A DNA stretch of 64,000 nucleotides. It comes from Actinobacillus capsulatus DSM 19761. GTDB taxonomy: Bacteria > Pseudomonadota > Gammaproteobacteria > Enterobacterales > Pasteurellaceae. This document shows, piece by piece, positions 8,011 to 16,473 of this stretch; within the stretch, counting starts at the first letter, position 1, and each line of letters opens with the position of its first letter. The notes beneath the pieces were generated by a model. That model saw only the letters and a list, made by a program, of their open reading frames with translations. It had not been told where the DNA came from and ran no database searches. The stretch is from assembly GCF_000374285.1 (NCBI RefSeq), contig NZ_KB893936.1:62001-126000 (forward strand), in the 5' to 3' direction. Position numbers and translations under genes: made by a program.

Positions 8011-8040
8011 AAAGCCTCTTTAAACCAAGAGGCTTTTTTA
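8011..8040 (+). terminator. Intrinsic terminator of folD
   Basis: AAAGCCTCTT (8011-8020) pairs with AAGAGGCTTT (8027-8036) around a TAAACC loop and runs into TTTTTTA. This is a textbook rho-independent terminator 21 bases after the folD stop. Confidence 0.92.
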
Positions 8041-8044
8041 TTGC

Positions 8045-8078
8045 AATTTATTTGCGCAAACGTTTGCGCAAATAAATT
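8045..8078 (+). promoter_or_regulatory. 34-bp perfect palindrome with PurR/LacI-type operator core
   Basis: The 34 bases are a perfect palindrome with no loop, centred between 8061 and 8062. The core GCGCAAACGTTTGCGC (8054-8069) contains the PurR half-sites GCAAAC/GTTTGC, as in the box before purH at 53006-53021. Such LacI-family operators normally lie over promoters. This one is 50 bases before the start of the OFA transporter, whose likely -10 TTATAC is at 8086-8091. A bound LacI-family regulator is the likely reader. Which one cannot be told. Confidence 0.7.
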
Positions 8079-8127
8079 TTAATGTTATACTAATGTTAAA
8101 TCAGTGTTAATACAATTTGGAGTATCC

Positions 8128-9663
8128 ATGTCATTCTTAGATCGTGAAAAAACGATTGCGCCTTTGCAATTTAATCGCTGGCTTATTCCCCCAGCCGCAC
8201 TTACCGTACATTTATCCATCGGGCAAATTTACGCTTATTCGGTGTTCAATGCGCCACTAACCAAAGTAATCGGCATCACTCAATCAGCTGCTGATGACTG
8301 GAAACTCACAACGATTGGTTGGGTATTTAGTATCGCCTTAGCAGTATTAGGTGCTTCTGCTGCACTATTTGGTACTTGGATGGAACGTGTCGGCCCTCGT
8401 AAGGCGATATTTGTCGCAACCATATGTTTTAGCTTAGGTTTTCTCGTAGCAGCATTTGGTGTACATACTCACAATCTGTGGCTATTATATTTAGGGAATG
8501 GTGTACTGGGCGGTATTGGCTTGGGACTCGGTTACATTGGCCCGGTTTCTACTTTAATAAAATGGTTTCCGGATAAACCAGGTATGGCAACCGGTTTAGC
8601 GATTATGGGCTTTGGCGGTGGTGCTATGCTCGCTTCGCCGATTTCGGTTGCATTAATGGATTTCTTCAGTAGCCCAACGTCTATCGGTATTATTGAAACC
8701 TTTATCGTATTAGGTGTGTTCTATTTCATCTTTATGATGTTCGGTGTCTTTACTATTCGTTTACCACATCCCGAATGGAAACCAAAAGGCTTTGTTGATA
8801 ATAAACCTAAAAATAAATTGGTCAGCTCATACAATGTCGGCGTAAATAAAGCAATGAAAACGCCACAATTTTGGTTACTGTTTTGGATCTTATGTCTAAA
8901 TGTAACGGCGGGTATCGGAGTACTTGGTCAAGCGTCAGTAATGATTCAAGAATTATTCTCCGAAATTTCAGTCGGCAAACAGGCAATAAGTACCTTAGCG
9001 GCAGCCGGATTTGTAGGCCTACTCAGCTTATTTAATATGGGTGGGCGCTTCTTTTGGTCGAGTATTTCGGACAAAATCGGACGTAAAAACTTATACTCTA
9101 TTTTCTTCTTACTGGGATCGGTGCTTTATTTTGCCGTTCCGTCATTAGGTGAAAGCGGTAACAAAGCGTTATTTGTGGTTGGTTTCTGCGTGATTATTTC
9201 TATGTACGGCGGTGGTTTTGCAGCAATCCCAGCTTATCTGCGTGATTTATTCGGTACTTACCAAGTTGGCGCAATCCATGGACGAGTTCTGCTCGCATGG
9301 TCAACTGCCGCAGTGGCGGGCCCAGTGTTAGTGAACTATATCCGCCAAATGCAAATTGACAGCGGTGTACCGGCAGCACAAGCGTACAGTATCACCATGT
9401 ATATTATGGCAGCGTTATTAATTGTCGGTTTCTTTTGTAATTTAAGTGTGAAAGCCGTACATGAAAAACATCACGAATTACCGATTAAGGAAGCTGCACA
9501 TAGTGCTAAACCAAGTGATGAAACTGTGATCTCAGATACTTATCTCGTAGCTGAAGAAGTTGCTCACGGTGGCTGTATGGTGTGGCTACGTTGGATTATT
9601 GTGACCATACCACTCGTCTACGGTATCATCATGGTATTTGCTAAAGTGGTAGAGCTGTTCTAA
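8128..9663 (+). CDS. OFA-family MFS transporter (YhjX-like)
   Basis: The chosen ATG (MSFLDREKT, after TTGGAG) gives 511 residues with about twelve hydrophobic segments. An earlier in-frame ATG at 8104 lacks a ribosome-binding site. The features are those of the oxalate/formate antiporter family of the major facilitator superfamily: PPAALTVHLSIGQIYAYSVF near the N-terminus, GWVFSIALAVLG, GVLGGIGLGLGYIGPVSTLIKWFPDKPGMATG, and GGRFFWSSISDKIGRKN in the second half. E. coli YhjX, a pyruvate-responsive member, is the nearest named relative. The substrate is probably a small monocarboxylate or dicarboxylate, but this is inference. A palindromic operator lies just upstream and a terminator follows. 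Confidence 0.85.
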   Translation: MSFLDREKTIAPLQFNRWLIPPAALTVHLSIGQIYAYSVFNAPLTKVIGITQSAADDWKLTTIGWVFSIALAVLGASAALFGTWMERVGPRKAIFVATICFSLGFLVAAFGVHTHNLWLLYLGNGVLGGIGLGLGYIGPVSTLIKWFPDKPGMATGLAIMGFGGGAMLASPISVALMDFFSSPTSIGIIETFIVLGVFYFIFMMFGVFTIRLPHPEWKPKGFVDNKPKNKLVSSYNVGVNKAMKTPQFWLLFWILCLNVTAGIGVLGQASVMIQELFSEISVGKQAISTLAAAGFVGLLSLFNMGGRFFWSSISDKIGRKNLYSIFFLLGSVLYFAVPSLGESGNKALFVVGFCVIISMYGGGFAAIPAYLRDLFGTYQVGAIHGRVLLAWSTAAVAGPVLVNYIRQMQIDSGVPAAQAYSITMYIMAALLIVGFFCNLSVKAVHEKHHELPIKEAAHSAKPSDETVISDTYLVAEEVAHGGCMVWLRWIIVTIPLVYGIIMVFAKVVELF

Positions 9664-9710
9664 ACGAAGAATTGCAAATTTTCTAGCAAATTTAACCGCT
9701 TATCCAATAA

Positions 9711-9741
9711 AAAACCCCGTATTTACTACGGGGCTTTTTTT
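9711..9741 (+). terminator. Bidirectional terminator between the OFA transporter and dapA
   Basis: CCCCGTA (9715-9721) and TACGGGG (9727-9733) form a stem flanked by AAAA on the left and TTTTTTT on the right. The genes on both sides converge here, so the hairpin can serve both strands. Confidence 0.9.
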
Positions 9742-9758
9742 ATCACGAATACAAGCAG

Positions 9759-10646
9759 TTAAATTAAACCGGCTTTTTGCAATGCCGCTAATACTTTAGG
9801 TTGAGCCACTTCCGATAAAGTAGTTAATGGTAAACGTAAATTCGGTTCACTGATTAAACCTAATTTATAAGCTGCCCATTTGACCGGAATCGGGTTCGCT
9901 TCAATAAATAAATCGTGATGTAATGCCATTAAACGTTGGTTAATAACTTCCGCTTCATCAAATTTACCGGCTAATGCAAGCTCGCACATTTTTGCCATAT
10001 CTGCGGCTGCAACATTATTGGTTACCGAAATCACACCTTGCCCGCCAAGTTTCATTGATTCTAAACCTGTCGCATCGTCACCGCTTAAGAAAATAAAATC
10101 TTCACCAGCTAATTGTTTAATTAAAGGAAGACGAGTTAAATCGCCCGTTGCTTCTTTTACCCCGACAATATTTGGAATTTTAGCCAAACGACCGATAGTT
10201 TCCGGTTTTAAATCGCTGCCGGTACGGCTCGGTACGTTATATAAAATTTGTGGTAAATCTGTGCTTTCTGCAATTGCTTTATAGTGTAAATACATTCCTT
10301 CTTGAGTCGGTTTATTGTAATAAGGAACCACGCTTAAACAGCCTGCTACACCGCTATTGGTTAACAATTTGGTTAAAATAATTGCTTCACTGGTTGCATT
10401 AGAACCAGTACCTGCAATCACAGGGATTCGACCATCCGCAAATTCCACAGTTTTCTTGATAACCTTCACATTCTCATCGATGCTTAATGTAGTTGATTCG
10501 CCCGTTGTTCCTACCGATACAATACCGTGTGTACCGGCTTGAACATGATATTCAACCAATTTTTTTAATTCTTCATAATTTACTTCGCCATGAGTCATTG
10601 GTGTGACAAGTGCAACAATACTACCATGAAATAAAGGGGTTGCCAT
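9759..10646 (-). CDS. dapA: 4-hydroxy-tetrahydrodipicolinate synthase
   Basis: DapA condenses pyruvate with aspartate semialdehyde, the first committed step toward diaminopimelate and lysine. From MATPLFHGS the enzyme has 295 residues with an (alpha/beta)8 barrel. Landmarks are GTTGES (46-51), Tyr136 in LYNVPSRTG and the Schiff-base Lys164 in GVKEATGD. A start two codons earlier (10652) is possible but ATGGCAACC fits the family better. A 15-bp stem terminator separates it from lpxL upstream, so it is its own unit. Confidence 0.97.
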   Translation of the reverse strand: MATPLFHGSIVALVTPMTHGEVNYEELKKLVEYHVQAGTHGIVSVGTTGESTTLSIDENVKVIKKTVEFADGRIPVIAGTGSNATSEAIILTKLLTNSGVAGCLSVVPYYNKPTQEGMYLHYKAIAESTDLPQILYNVPSRTGSDLKPETIGRLAKIPNIVGVKEATGDLTRLPLIKQLAGEDFIFLSGDDATGLESMKLGGQGVISVTNNVAAADMAKMCELALAGKFDEAEVINQRLMALHHDLFIEANPIPVKWAAYKLGLISEPNLRLPLTTLSEVAQPKVLAALQKAGLI

Positions 10647-10768
10647 AATCATCTCCTGTACTTTTTTGTTATGTGCAATGTTTATTTGTTAGATTGCAAA
10701 ATTCGCTTTAAATATGCAAGTACTTTTTGCGAATAACCACTAAAAAATTTATTTAAATCACCTTAGTA

Positions 10769-10811
10769 AAAATAAACCCGACACTATAAGTATAAATGTC
10801 GGGTTTATTTT
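10769..10811 (-). terminator. Terminator downstream of lpxL
   Basis: AAAATAAACCCGACA (10769-10783) pairs perfectly with TGTCGGGTTTATTTT (10797-10811). The 15-bp stem overlaps the lpxL stop codon, and the run of T on the minus strand ends the lpxL transcript before dapA. Confidence 0.88.
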
Positions 10812-11751
10812 AATCATATAAACTTTTATCCGCTTCTTGAGGACGTGTTTTAAATCGTCGATGTAACCACATATATTGGCTTACTGATTTAAGAATCTCA
10901 GCTTCCACAACCTTGTTCATTTTCGTTGCAGTATCCAGTTCATTTTCACATTCACTAAAATCGACCGCTGGACTAATCTTTACCGTATATCCGGAAAAGT
11001 CATCATTTCGAATCGGGCTAAACGGTACTACCACTGTATTCGGTGCAGACCGCAATAACATACGAGTACCCGCAGTGGTACAAGCTTCTGGCACGGCAAA
11101 AAACGGAACAAACACACTATTCTTACGCCCATAATCATGATCCGGCGCATACCAAATCGTCTCACAGGCCTTTAAAGCTCGAACCATGCCACGTAAGTCT
11201 TTACGATCGAGCATCGCTTTATTTGAGCGTACTCTGCCTCGAAACTGAATCCAATCTAATAACGGATTATCATTCGGTCGATAAACACCTACACCTTGAT
11301 GATGAAGCCCCACAATGCGAGCTCCCATTTCCAACGTAAGAAAATGCACGCCAACAAATAAAATACCCGCACCTTCCGGCTGATTTTTAAGATGTTCTAA
11401 GCCTTCAATCTTAGACCATTTAAGGATACGTTTATCAGACCAAAACCACGCCATACCGGTTTCAATAATAGCCATGCCGACCGATTCAATATTTTTATCT
11501 AGAATAGCTTGAATTTGCTCTGTTGAATACTGAGGAAAACAAAGTTCCAAATTACGGCGAGCAATATGCATTCTACGCTTACCGAAACCAAGTTTAGCAA
11601 ATAGTTTTCCAAGCCCCTTGCCCACGACAACTAAGGCTGGATAAGGTAAACACAAAATTAATTTAAATAGGCCCAATCCAAGCCAAAGCCCCCAATATCT
11701 AGGGTGCAAAAACTGCCATTCAAATGGAGGAAATTTTGGGGTACTCGTCAT
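10810..11751 (-). CDS. lpxL: Kdo2-lipid IVA lauroyl-type acyltransferase
   Basis: This inner-membrane enzyme adds a secondary acyl chain to lipid A at the cytoplasmic face. The 313-residue protein begins with the LpxL-typical FLHPRYWGLWLG followed by one membrane segment (about residues 20-45). The catalytic HX4E motif is His136-Glu141 in GVHFLTLE, and further family blocks are GVYRPNDNPLLDW, SNKAMLDRKDL and YAPDHDYG. The end QYMWLHRRFKTRP is also characteristic. The similarity pattern is LpxL/HtrB rather than LpxM. The acyl chain used (C12 or C14) cannot be told. It is a monocistronic unit with its own terminator. Confidence 0.93.
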   Translation of the reverse strand: MTSTPKFPPFEWQFLHPRYWGLWLGLGLFKLILCLPYPALVVVGKGLGKLFAKLGFGKRRMHIARRNLELCFPQYSTEQIQAILDKNIESVGMAIIETGMAWFWSDKRILKWSKIEGLEHLKNQPEGAGILFVGVHFLTLEMGARIVGLHHQGVGVYRPNDNPLLDWIQFRGRVRSNKAMLDRKDLRGMVRALKACETIWYAPDHDYGRKNSVFVPFFAVPEACTTAGTRMLLRSAPNTVVVPFSPIRNDDFSGYTVKISPAVDFSECENELDTATKMNKVVEAEILKSVSQYMWLHRRFKTRPQEADKSLYD

Positions 11752-11915
11752 TTTTCGTCATCCTTATGTTCCGGATAGATTATAATCAAAAACGCAGAAA
11801 AAGTGTTAACTAGATCAAATTTTTAAATTTTGCTTCATTTTTTGACTTGATATTTTGGAGTAAAAGTCATATTTTGAAATCAACTTAATAACCCCTTCAC
11901 AAAGAGGAAAATGCT

Positions 11916-12233
11916 ATGACAATCAATATTTCAAGTAAACAAATGGACATCACTCCTGCAATCCGTACCCGTATTGAAGAACGCTTAGCGAAACTCGAAA
12001 AATGGCAAACTCAATTAATTAACCCGCACTTTATGATTCATAAATTACCGAATAGTTATGAGGTTGAGGCATCAATTGGCACTCCAGTTGGAGAACTTTT
12101 TGCGAAGGCTGATAACGAAGATTTATACAAAGCAATCAACGAAGTCGAAACAAAACTTGAGACGCAATTAAATAAATTAGTACATAAAAATGAAGCTCGT
12201 CGTACTGACAACACGTTAAAAAGCGTACAATAA
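11916..12233 (+). CDS. raiA: Ribosome-associated inhibitor / hibernation factor
   Basis: The 105-residue protein is the YfiA/HPF type: ISSKQMDITPAIRTRIEERLAKLEKWQ at the N-terminus and LYKAINEVETKLETQLNKLVHKNEARR at the C-terminus. RaiA binds the 30S decoding region and stops translation during stationary phase or cold. The match to E. coli YfiA is very strong in KLEKWQTQLINPH. The acidic C-terminal tail of YfiA is shorter here. GAGGAAA precedes the start and a strong terminator follows, so it is a single-gene unit. Confidence 0.93.
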   Translation: MTINISSKQMDITPAIRTRIEERLAKLEKWQTQLINPHFMIHKLPNSYEVEASIGTPVGELFAKADNEDLYKAINEVETKLETQLNKLVHKNEARRTDNTLKSVQ

Positions 12234-12259
12234 TGACTCAATAAATAGTGGCTAACTTT

Positions 12260-12293
12260 AAAGCCAAATCAAAATTTGATTTGGCTTTTTTTA
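12260..12293 (+). terminator. Bidirectional terminator between raiA and truA
   Basis: AAAGCCAAATCAAA (12260-12273) is the inverse of TTTGATTTGGCTTT (12276-12289), a nearly loopless perfect palindrome followed by TTTTA. The two genes converge here. Confidence 0.9.
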
Positions 12294-13082
12294 TTAATTA
12301 TCTGCAAGAAATAACGGGCCTAATGCGGTTTTAGGAATACCGAAATGCTCCGGATAATGCACATCCACCAAATAGAGTCCTTCTGCTTTTGCGGTTGGTG
12401 CTGCCAACGTACGATCTCGTTGTGCTAACAACCATTCAATCCACTCCACCGGCTGTCTTCCCTGCCCGACTTCAATCAAGCTTCCGACAATATTCCGAAC
12501 CATATGATGTACAAAAGCATTCGCCTGAATATCCACCACAATATAATTGCCTAATCGGCTCACATTCAGATGATGAATATTACGCCAAGGGGTATGCGAT
12601 TGACATTTTGCAGCACGGAATGAACTAAAATCGTTCTCGCCCAATAAGAACTGACCTGCCTCGTGCATTTTTTGATGATCTAATTCATGATGATAATGCG
12701 AGACACCTTTCGGCAAAATTGCCGAACGCAGTTTGTGATTAAAAATGATATAACGGTAGCGTCTTGCTGTGGCACTAAAACGGGCGTGAAAATCTTCTCT
12801 CACTTCTACCGCCCATTTCACCGCAATATCGTCCGGCAAATTCGCATTCGTGCCGAAACACCAACTTTGTAGCGGACGTACTGCTTCCGTTTCAAAATGT
12901 ACCACTTGCCCCGTGCCGTGTACACCTGAGTCTGTACGCCCCGCACAGAAAACTTCTACCGGTGCATTTGCCACAACCGACAATGCTTCTTCTAACTTTT
13001 GTTGCACGCTTTCTACTTCGTCTTGACGCTGCCAACCGAAATAACGGCTTCCGTCATATTCAATGCCTAATGCTATTTTCAT
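12294..13082 (-). CDS. truA: tRNA pseudouridine(38-40) synthase
   Basis: TruA isomerises uridines 38-40 in the anticodon arm of many tRNAs. The 262-residue enzyme starts [20 protein letters not shown] and has its catalytic Asp51 in [18 protein letters not shown]. The C-terminal block [19 protein letters not shown] is also diagnostic. Length is normal. The gene runs against raiA and is separated from folE by a small hairpin. Confidence 0.97.
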   Translation of the reverse strand: MKIALGIEYDGSRYFGWQRQDEVESVQQKLEEALSVVANAPVEVFCAGRTDSGVHGTGQVVHFETEAVRPLQSWCFGTNANLPDDIAVKWAVEVREDFHARFSATARRYRYIIFNHKLRSAILPKGVSHYHHELDHQKMHEAGQFLLGENDFSSFRAAKCQSHTPWRNIHHLNVSRLGNYIVVDIQANAFVHHMVRNIVGSLIEVGQGRQPVEWIEWLLAQRDRTLAAPTAKAEGLYLVDVHYPEHFGIPKTALGPLFLADN

Positions 13083-13148
13083 TTGTAAAATTTCTCGTTT
13101 TTTTGACCGCTTGTTACGGCCTCATTGCTCTATTCTATATATAGCAAA

Positions 13149-13166
13149 AGTGGGCTTTCGCCCACT
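13149..13166 (-). terminator. Hairpin downstream of folE
   Basis: AGTGGGC (13149-13155) and GCCCACT (13160-13166) enclose a TTTC loop. On the minus strand the hairpin is followed by TTTTGC, a short T run. It lies two bases after the folE stop and is a moderate terminator. Confidence 0.6.
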
Positions 13167-13168
13167 AA

Positions 13169-13825
13169 TTATTTATTGATTAAGCCCAAAAATTCTTTGC
13201 GTGTTTCTCGGTCTTCTAAGAAAGCACCGCCAAATGCCGAAGTTACCGTATAGCTATTGGTATCTTTCACTCCACGGCATTTCACACAGAAATGCATTGC
13301 TTTCACATAAACCGCCACATCTTCGGTTTCTAAAATAGTTTGGAATGCGGTCAGAATTTGTTCGGTAAAACGCTCTTGTACCTGCGGGCGTTGAGCAAAG
13401 AATTGCACCACTCGATTAATTTTAGATAAACCAATCACCCATTTTTTAGGGTAATACGCCACCGCAACTTTACCGTCAATCATTACAAAATGATGTTCAC
13501 AAGTGGAAGTCAGAGTAATATCGTCCACTAATACCATTTCACTGACTTTCATACGATTTTCAATATTGGTAATTTTCGGGAAAGTCGCATAATCTAAGCC
13601 ACTAAAAATTTCATCCATATACATTTTAGCTAAGCGGTGCGGTGTTTCTTCCAAACTATCATCTTGTAAATCTAAACCAAGTAATTCCATCACCGAACGC
13701 ATATGTTGTTGAATTTCTGCGCGGCGGGAATCTTTGTCTTTAGTTAATTGAATGGTTGGGGTTTCAATGCCTTTCGCAATTAAGGCTTCACGCACTTTTT
13801 GGGCTTCTGCGGAGATAATGCTCAT
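13169..13825 (-). CDS. folE: GTP cyclohydrolase I
   Basis: FolE converts GTP to 7,8-dihydroneopterin triphosphate, the first step of folate synthesis. The 218-residue protein shows the zinc ligands Cys109 and His112 in [13 protein letters not shown] and Cys180 in [10 protein letters not shown]. The active-site block is [26 protein letters not shown]. Length equals that of the E. coli enzyme. A GAGG ribosome-binding sequence precedes the ATG. It is divergent from kdkA. Confidence 0.97.
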   Translation of the reverse strand: MSIISAEAQKVREALIAKGIETPTIQLTKDKDSRRAEIQQHMRSVMELLGLDLQDDSLEETPHRLAKMYMDEIFSGLDYATFPKITNIENRMKVSEMVLVDDITLTSTCEHHFVMIDGKVAVAYYPKKWVIGLSKINRVVQFFAQRPQVQERFTEQILTAFQTILETEDVAVYVKAMHFCVKCRGVKDTNSYTVTSAFGGAFLEDRETRKEFLGLINK

Positions 13826-13925
13826 TGGGTTTCCTCTAAAAATTAAGGCAGGAATTTTAACAAATTGACATCAAAAAAAATAGCACTAAAATTTAACTTA
13901 ATGATAACCAATCTAAATAACTTGT

Positions 13926-14630
13926 ATGATTTTTTACCACTTTAATGCCAAACTTGTCCCTCACTCACAAATAGCCCCCCTAAAAACGTTACTTAATTGC
14001 AAAAATTTTGCCGATTCCGACCGCTTGTTAGGCTCATCCAAAGGCAGAGGCATTACTTGGTTTCTAAACACGCAAGCCGAATTGGGTGTAAATGTAGTGC
14101 TTCGTCATTACTATCGAGGTGGACTATTCGGTAAAATCGTCAAAGATCAATATCTATTTAATAGGTTGGAAAATACTAGAGCGTTTCAAGAGTTTTCTTT
14201 ATTGGAAAAATTGCACGAATGGAATTTGCCCGTCCCCCGTCCTGTTGCATTAAAAGTAGAAAAAAACTGTTGTTGGTATCGTGCTGACATCATGCTGGAA
14301 AAAATTGAAGGGACGCAAGATTTGAGTAAATATCTCCAAACTCATGCGCTTTCCGATACGCAATATCAGCCAATCGGTAAATTGATTCGCCAATTACATG
14401 ATCATCAAGTGCATCATTCGGATCTGAATATCCATAATATCTTATTTGAACCGACAAGCGGTCAATTTTTCTTAATTGATTTCGATAAATGCGGTATCTC
14501 GCAAGCCAATGATTGGAAATCGGAAAATTTAGCCCGTTTGCTACGCTCATTTAAAAAAGAACAAACACGTTTAAATATTCAATTTAACGAACAGAATTGG
14601 CAAGCGTTATTAACCGGCTATCATCAATAA
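13926..14630 (+). CDS. kdkA: 3-deoxy-D-manno-octulosonic acid kinase
   Basis: KdkA phosphorylates Kdo in the LPS inner core, a modification used by Pasteurellaceae that carry a single Kdo residue. The 234-residue protein has a kinase-like fold. It shows SKGRGITWF and VLRHYYRGGLFGK near the N-terminus, the catalytic loop HHSDLNIHNILF at about residues 163-174, and the metal-binding IDFDKC at about 184-189. Length matches Haemophilus KdkA. It sits apart from other LPS genes, divergent from folE and convergent with the metQ genes. Confidence 0.9.
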   Translation: MIFYHFNAKLVPHSQIAPLKTLLNCKNFADSDRLLGSSKGRGITWFLNTQAELGVNVVLRHYYRGGLFGKIVKDQYLFNRLENTRAFQEFSLLEKLHEWNLPVPRPVALKVEKNCCWYRADIMLEKIEGTQDLSKYLQTHALSDTQYQPIGKLIRQLHDHQVHHSDLNIHNILFEPTSGQFFLIDFDKCGISQANDWKSENLARLLRSFKKEQTRLNIQFNEQNWQALLTGYHQ

Positions 14631-14631
14631 C

Positions 14632-14668
14632 AAATAAACCACGAATACAAATTCGTGGTTTATTTTTA
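14632..14668 (+). terminator. Bidirectional terminator between kdkA and the metQ genes
   Basis: AAATAAACCACGAAT (14632-14646) pairs perfectly with ATTCGTGGTTTATTT (14651-14665) around ACAA and is followed by TTTATA. It can end both kdkA and, on the minus strand, the metNIQ operon. Confidence 0.92.
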
Positions 14669-14674
14669 TATAGG

Positions 14675-15481
14675 CTACCAACCTTTTACCATTGCGCCTT
14701 TAAACACTTCATTCGCTTTATTAAATACTTCATCCGTTTGGTATGCTTTCACAAAGTCTTGCACTGCTGCTGAATCTTTATTGTCTTCACGGGCAACGAT
14801 AATATTCACATAAGGCGAATCTTTATCTTCAACAAACAAGCCGTCTTTCGTTGGCGTTAAACCGATTTGCCCCGCATAAGTTGTATTAATCACTGAAAAT
14901 GCCACATCATCCAGCGTTCTTGGTAACAACGGCGCTTCAATTTCTTTAATTACTAACTGACGAGGATTTTCAATAATATCCACACTTGTCGCTTTCGGCC
15001 CTGCATCTGCTTTCAATTTAATGAGTCCTTGTTTCTCAAGCAAAATTAATGCACGAGCCAGATTAGTTGGGTCATTCGGTACGGCAATCGTCTCACCGTC
15101 TTTTAATTCATTCAATGATTTAATTTTCTTAGAATACGCCGCTATCGGATAAACAAATGAATGACCGACTGAAACTAATTTATAGCCTTTTTCTTTAATT
15201 TGATTATCTAAATAAGGTTGATGTTGAAATGCATTTAAATCTAAATCGCCTTTATTTAACGCTTCGTTTGGTGTGGCATAATCGGTAAACACCACTAATT
15301 CAACCTCACGCTGATATTTCTCTTCAGCGACTTTTACCGCCACTTCCATTACTTGATGTTCCGGCCCTGAAATCACACCGACTTTTAATTTTTCCTGTTT
15401 CTCATTACAAGCGGTTAAAAATACCGAACAAATTGTAACCGTACTTAATACATTTTTTAATTTCATTTTATTCTTCTTCAT
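14675..15481 (-). CDS. MetQ/NlpA-type methionine-binding lipoprotein (third tandem copy)
   Basis: The 268-residue precursor has a lipoprotein signal with lipobox LTAC and lipidated Cys25. Conserved MetQ blocks are KVGVISGPEHQVMEVA, DYATPNEALNKGDLDLNAFQH, AVPNDPTNLARALILLEKQGLIKL and the end AMVKGW. MetQ proteins bind methionine and deliver it to MetNI in the inner membrane. This is the most downstream of three tandem paralogues. Mannheimia haemolytica has the same triple arrangement, named plpA-plpB-plpC. Which copies bind L-methionine, D-methionine or something else cannot be read from sequence. Confidence 0.92.
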   Translation of the reverse strand: MKKNKMKLKNVLSTVTICSVFLTACNEKQEKLKVGVISGPEHQVMEVAVKVAEEKYQREVELVVFTDYATPNEALNKGDLDLNAFQHQPYLDNQIKEKGYKLVSVGHSFVYPIAAYSKKIKSLNELKDGETIAVPNDPTNLARALILLEKQGLIKLKADAGPKATSVDIIENPRQLVIKEIEAPLLPRTLDDVAFSVINTTYAGQIGLTPTKDGLFVEDKDSPYVNIIVAREDNKDSAAVQDFVKAYQTDEVFNKANEVFKGAMVKGW

Positions 15482-15489
15482 TTAGTAAA

Positions 15490-15532
15490 AAGCGGTAATT
15501 TTTTGCAAAAAATTCACAAAATCTTACCGCTT
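15490..15532 (-). repeat. Degenerate uptake-sequence hairpin between metQ copies
   Basis: AAGCGGTAA (15490-15498) is the inverse of TTACCGCTT (15524-15532). A related but less perfect pair occupies 16390-16443 between the other two copies. On the minus strand each could fold between co-transcribed paralogues and lower expression of the downstream gene. No strong T tract follows. Confidence 0.5.
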
Positions 15533-15540
15533 ATCATGAG

Positions 15541-16359
15541 TTACCAGCCTTTTACAATACCGCCTGGGAAGTGTTTAAGTGCTTCTTGGTACACCTCTTC
15601 GGTTTGGAATGCTTTGACAAAGTCTTTGATTGCCGGATTGTCTTTGTTGTCTTCACGAGAAACGATCAAATTCACATACGGAGAATCTTTCGCTTCAACA
15701 ATCACACCGTCTTTTTCTGGTGTTAAACCTACTTGACCTGCATAGTTATTATTGATGATTGCAAGATCCACATCATCTAATGTACGTGTTAATAATGCCG
15801 TATCAACTTGAGTGATTTTCACTTTTTTCGGATTTTCAACAATGTCGATTTCCGTTGCATAAAGATTTGTCGGATCTTTTAATTTAATAACACCATTTGC
15901 TTGTAACAAGAGTAACGAACGACCCGCTGTACTTAACTCATTTGAAATTGCAATTTTTGCCCCTTCTTTTAAATCAGTAATCGTTTTAACTGTTTTAGAA
16001 TAACCTGCAATTGGAAACACAAAAGTATTTGCTTGCGCAACAAATTTATAACCTTTCTCTTTCATTTCACGTTCAAAGAACGGTACGGATTGGAACGCAT
16101 TCACATCTAAATCACCGTGGCTAAGCGCATAATTCGGTTGGGTATATTCACTAAATTCAACCAATTTCACATCTAAGTTATATTTTTCTTTGGCGATACG
16201 TGCCGCTACTTCGTTTACTTGTGCTTCAGGCCCTTGCATCACACCAACCGTTAATGTTCTTGCTTCTGCTTTTGCCGTATCTGCCGCTTTCTCTTCTTTA
16301 CAACCGGTTAATGCTAATGCTGAAACAACGACCAAACCAAATAATTTTTTGATATTCAT
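15541..16359 (-). CDS. MetQ/NlpA-type methionine-binding lipoprotein (second tandem copy)
   Basis: The 272-residue precursor has lipobox LTGC with Cys20. It shares the family plan (VGVMQGPEAQVNEVA, SHGDLDVNAFQSVPF, GGIVKGW). It differs from the other two copies at several binding-cleft positions: ISNELSTAGRSLLLLQANGVIKL replaces VPNDPSNLARALILLEKQGLIKL, and the FNDYALPN stretch becomes FSEYTQPN. It is therefore the most divergent of the three and may have another ligand preference. It lies 59 bases upstream of the third copy and 114 bases downstream of the first. Confidence 0.92.
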   Translation of the reverse strand: MNIKKLFGLVVVSALALTGCKEEKAADTAKAEARTLTVGVMQGPEAQVNEVAARIAKEKYNLDVKLVEFSEYTQPNYALSHGDLDVNAFQSVPFFEREMKEKGYKFVAQANTFVFPIAGYSKTVKTITDLKEGAKIAISNELSTAGRSLLLLQANGVIKLKDPTNLYATEIDIVENPKKVKITQVDTALLTRTLDDVDLAIINNNYAGQVGLTPEKDGVIVEAKDSPYVNLIVSREDNKDNPAIKDFVKAFQTEEVYQEALKHFPGGIVKGW

Positions 16360-16473
16360 AGAGTAAACCTCTCAATCCAGATAAAAAATAAGCGGTAAAA
16401 TTCTCCCATTTTTTTGCAAAATTTAGATAAAATCTCACCGCTTGTTTGAGTAACAATTGGAATCAATAAATGA

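Noticed and set aside
11043-11339. Plus-strand open frame of 98 codons opposite lpxL
   Set aside because: Antisense to a well conserved gene, with no ribosome-binding site and no similarity to a known protein.
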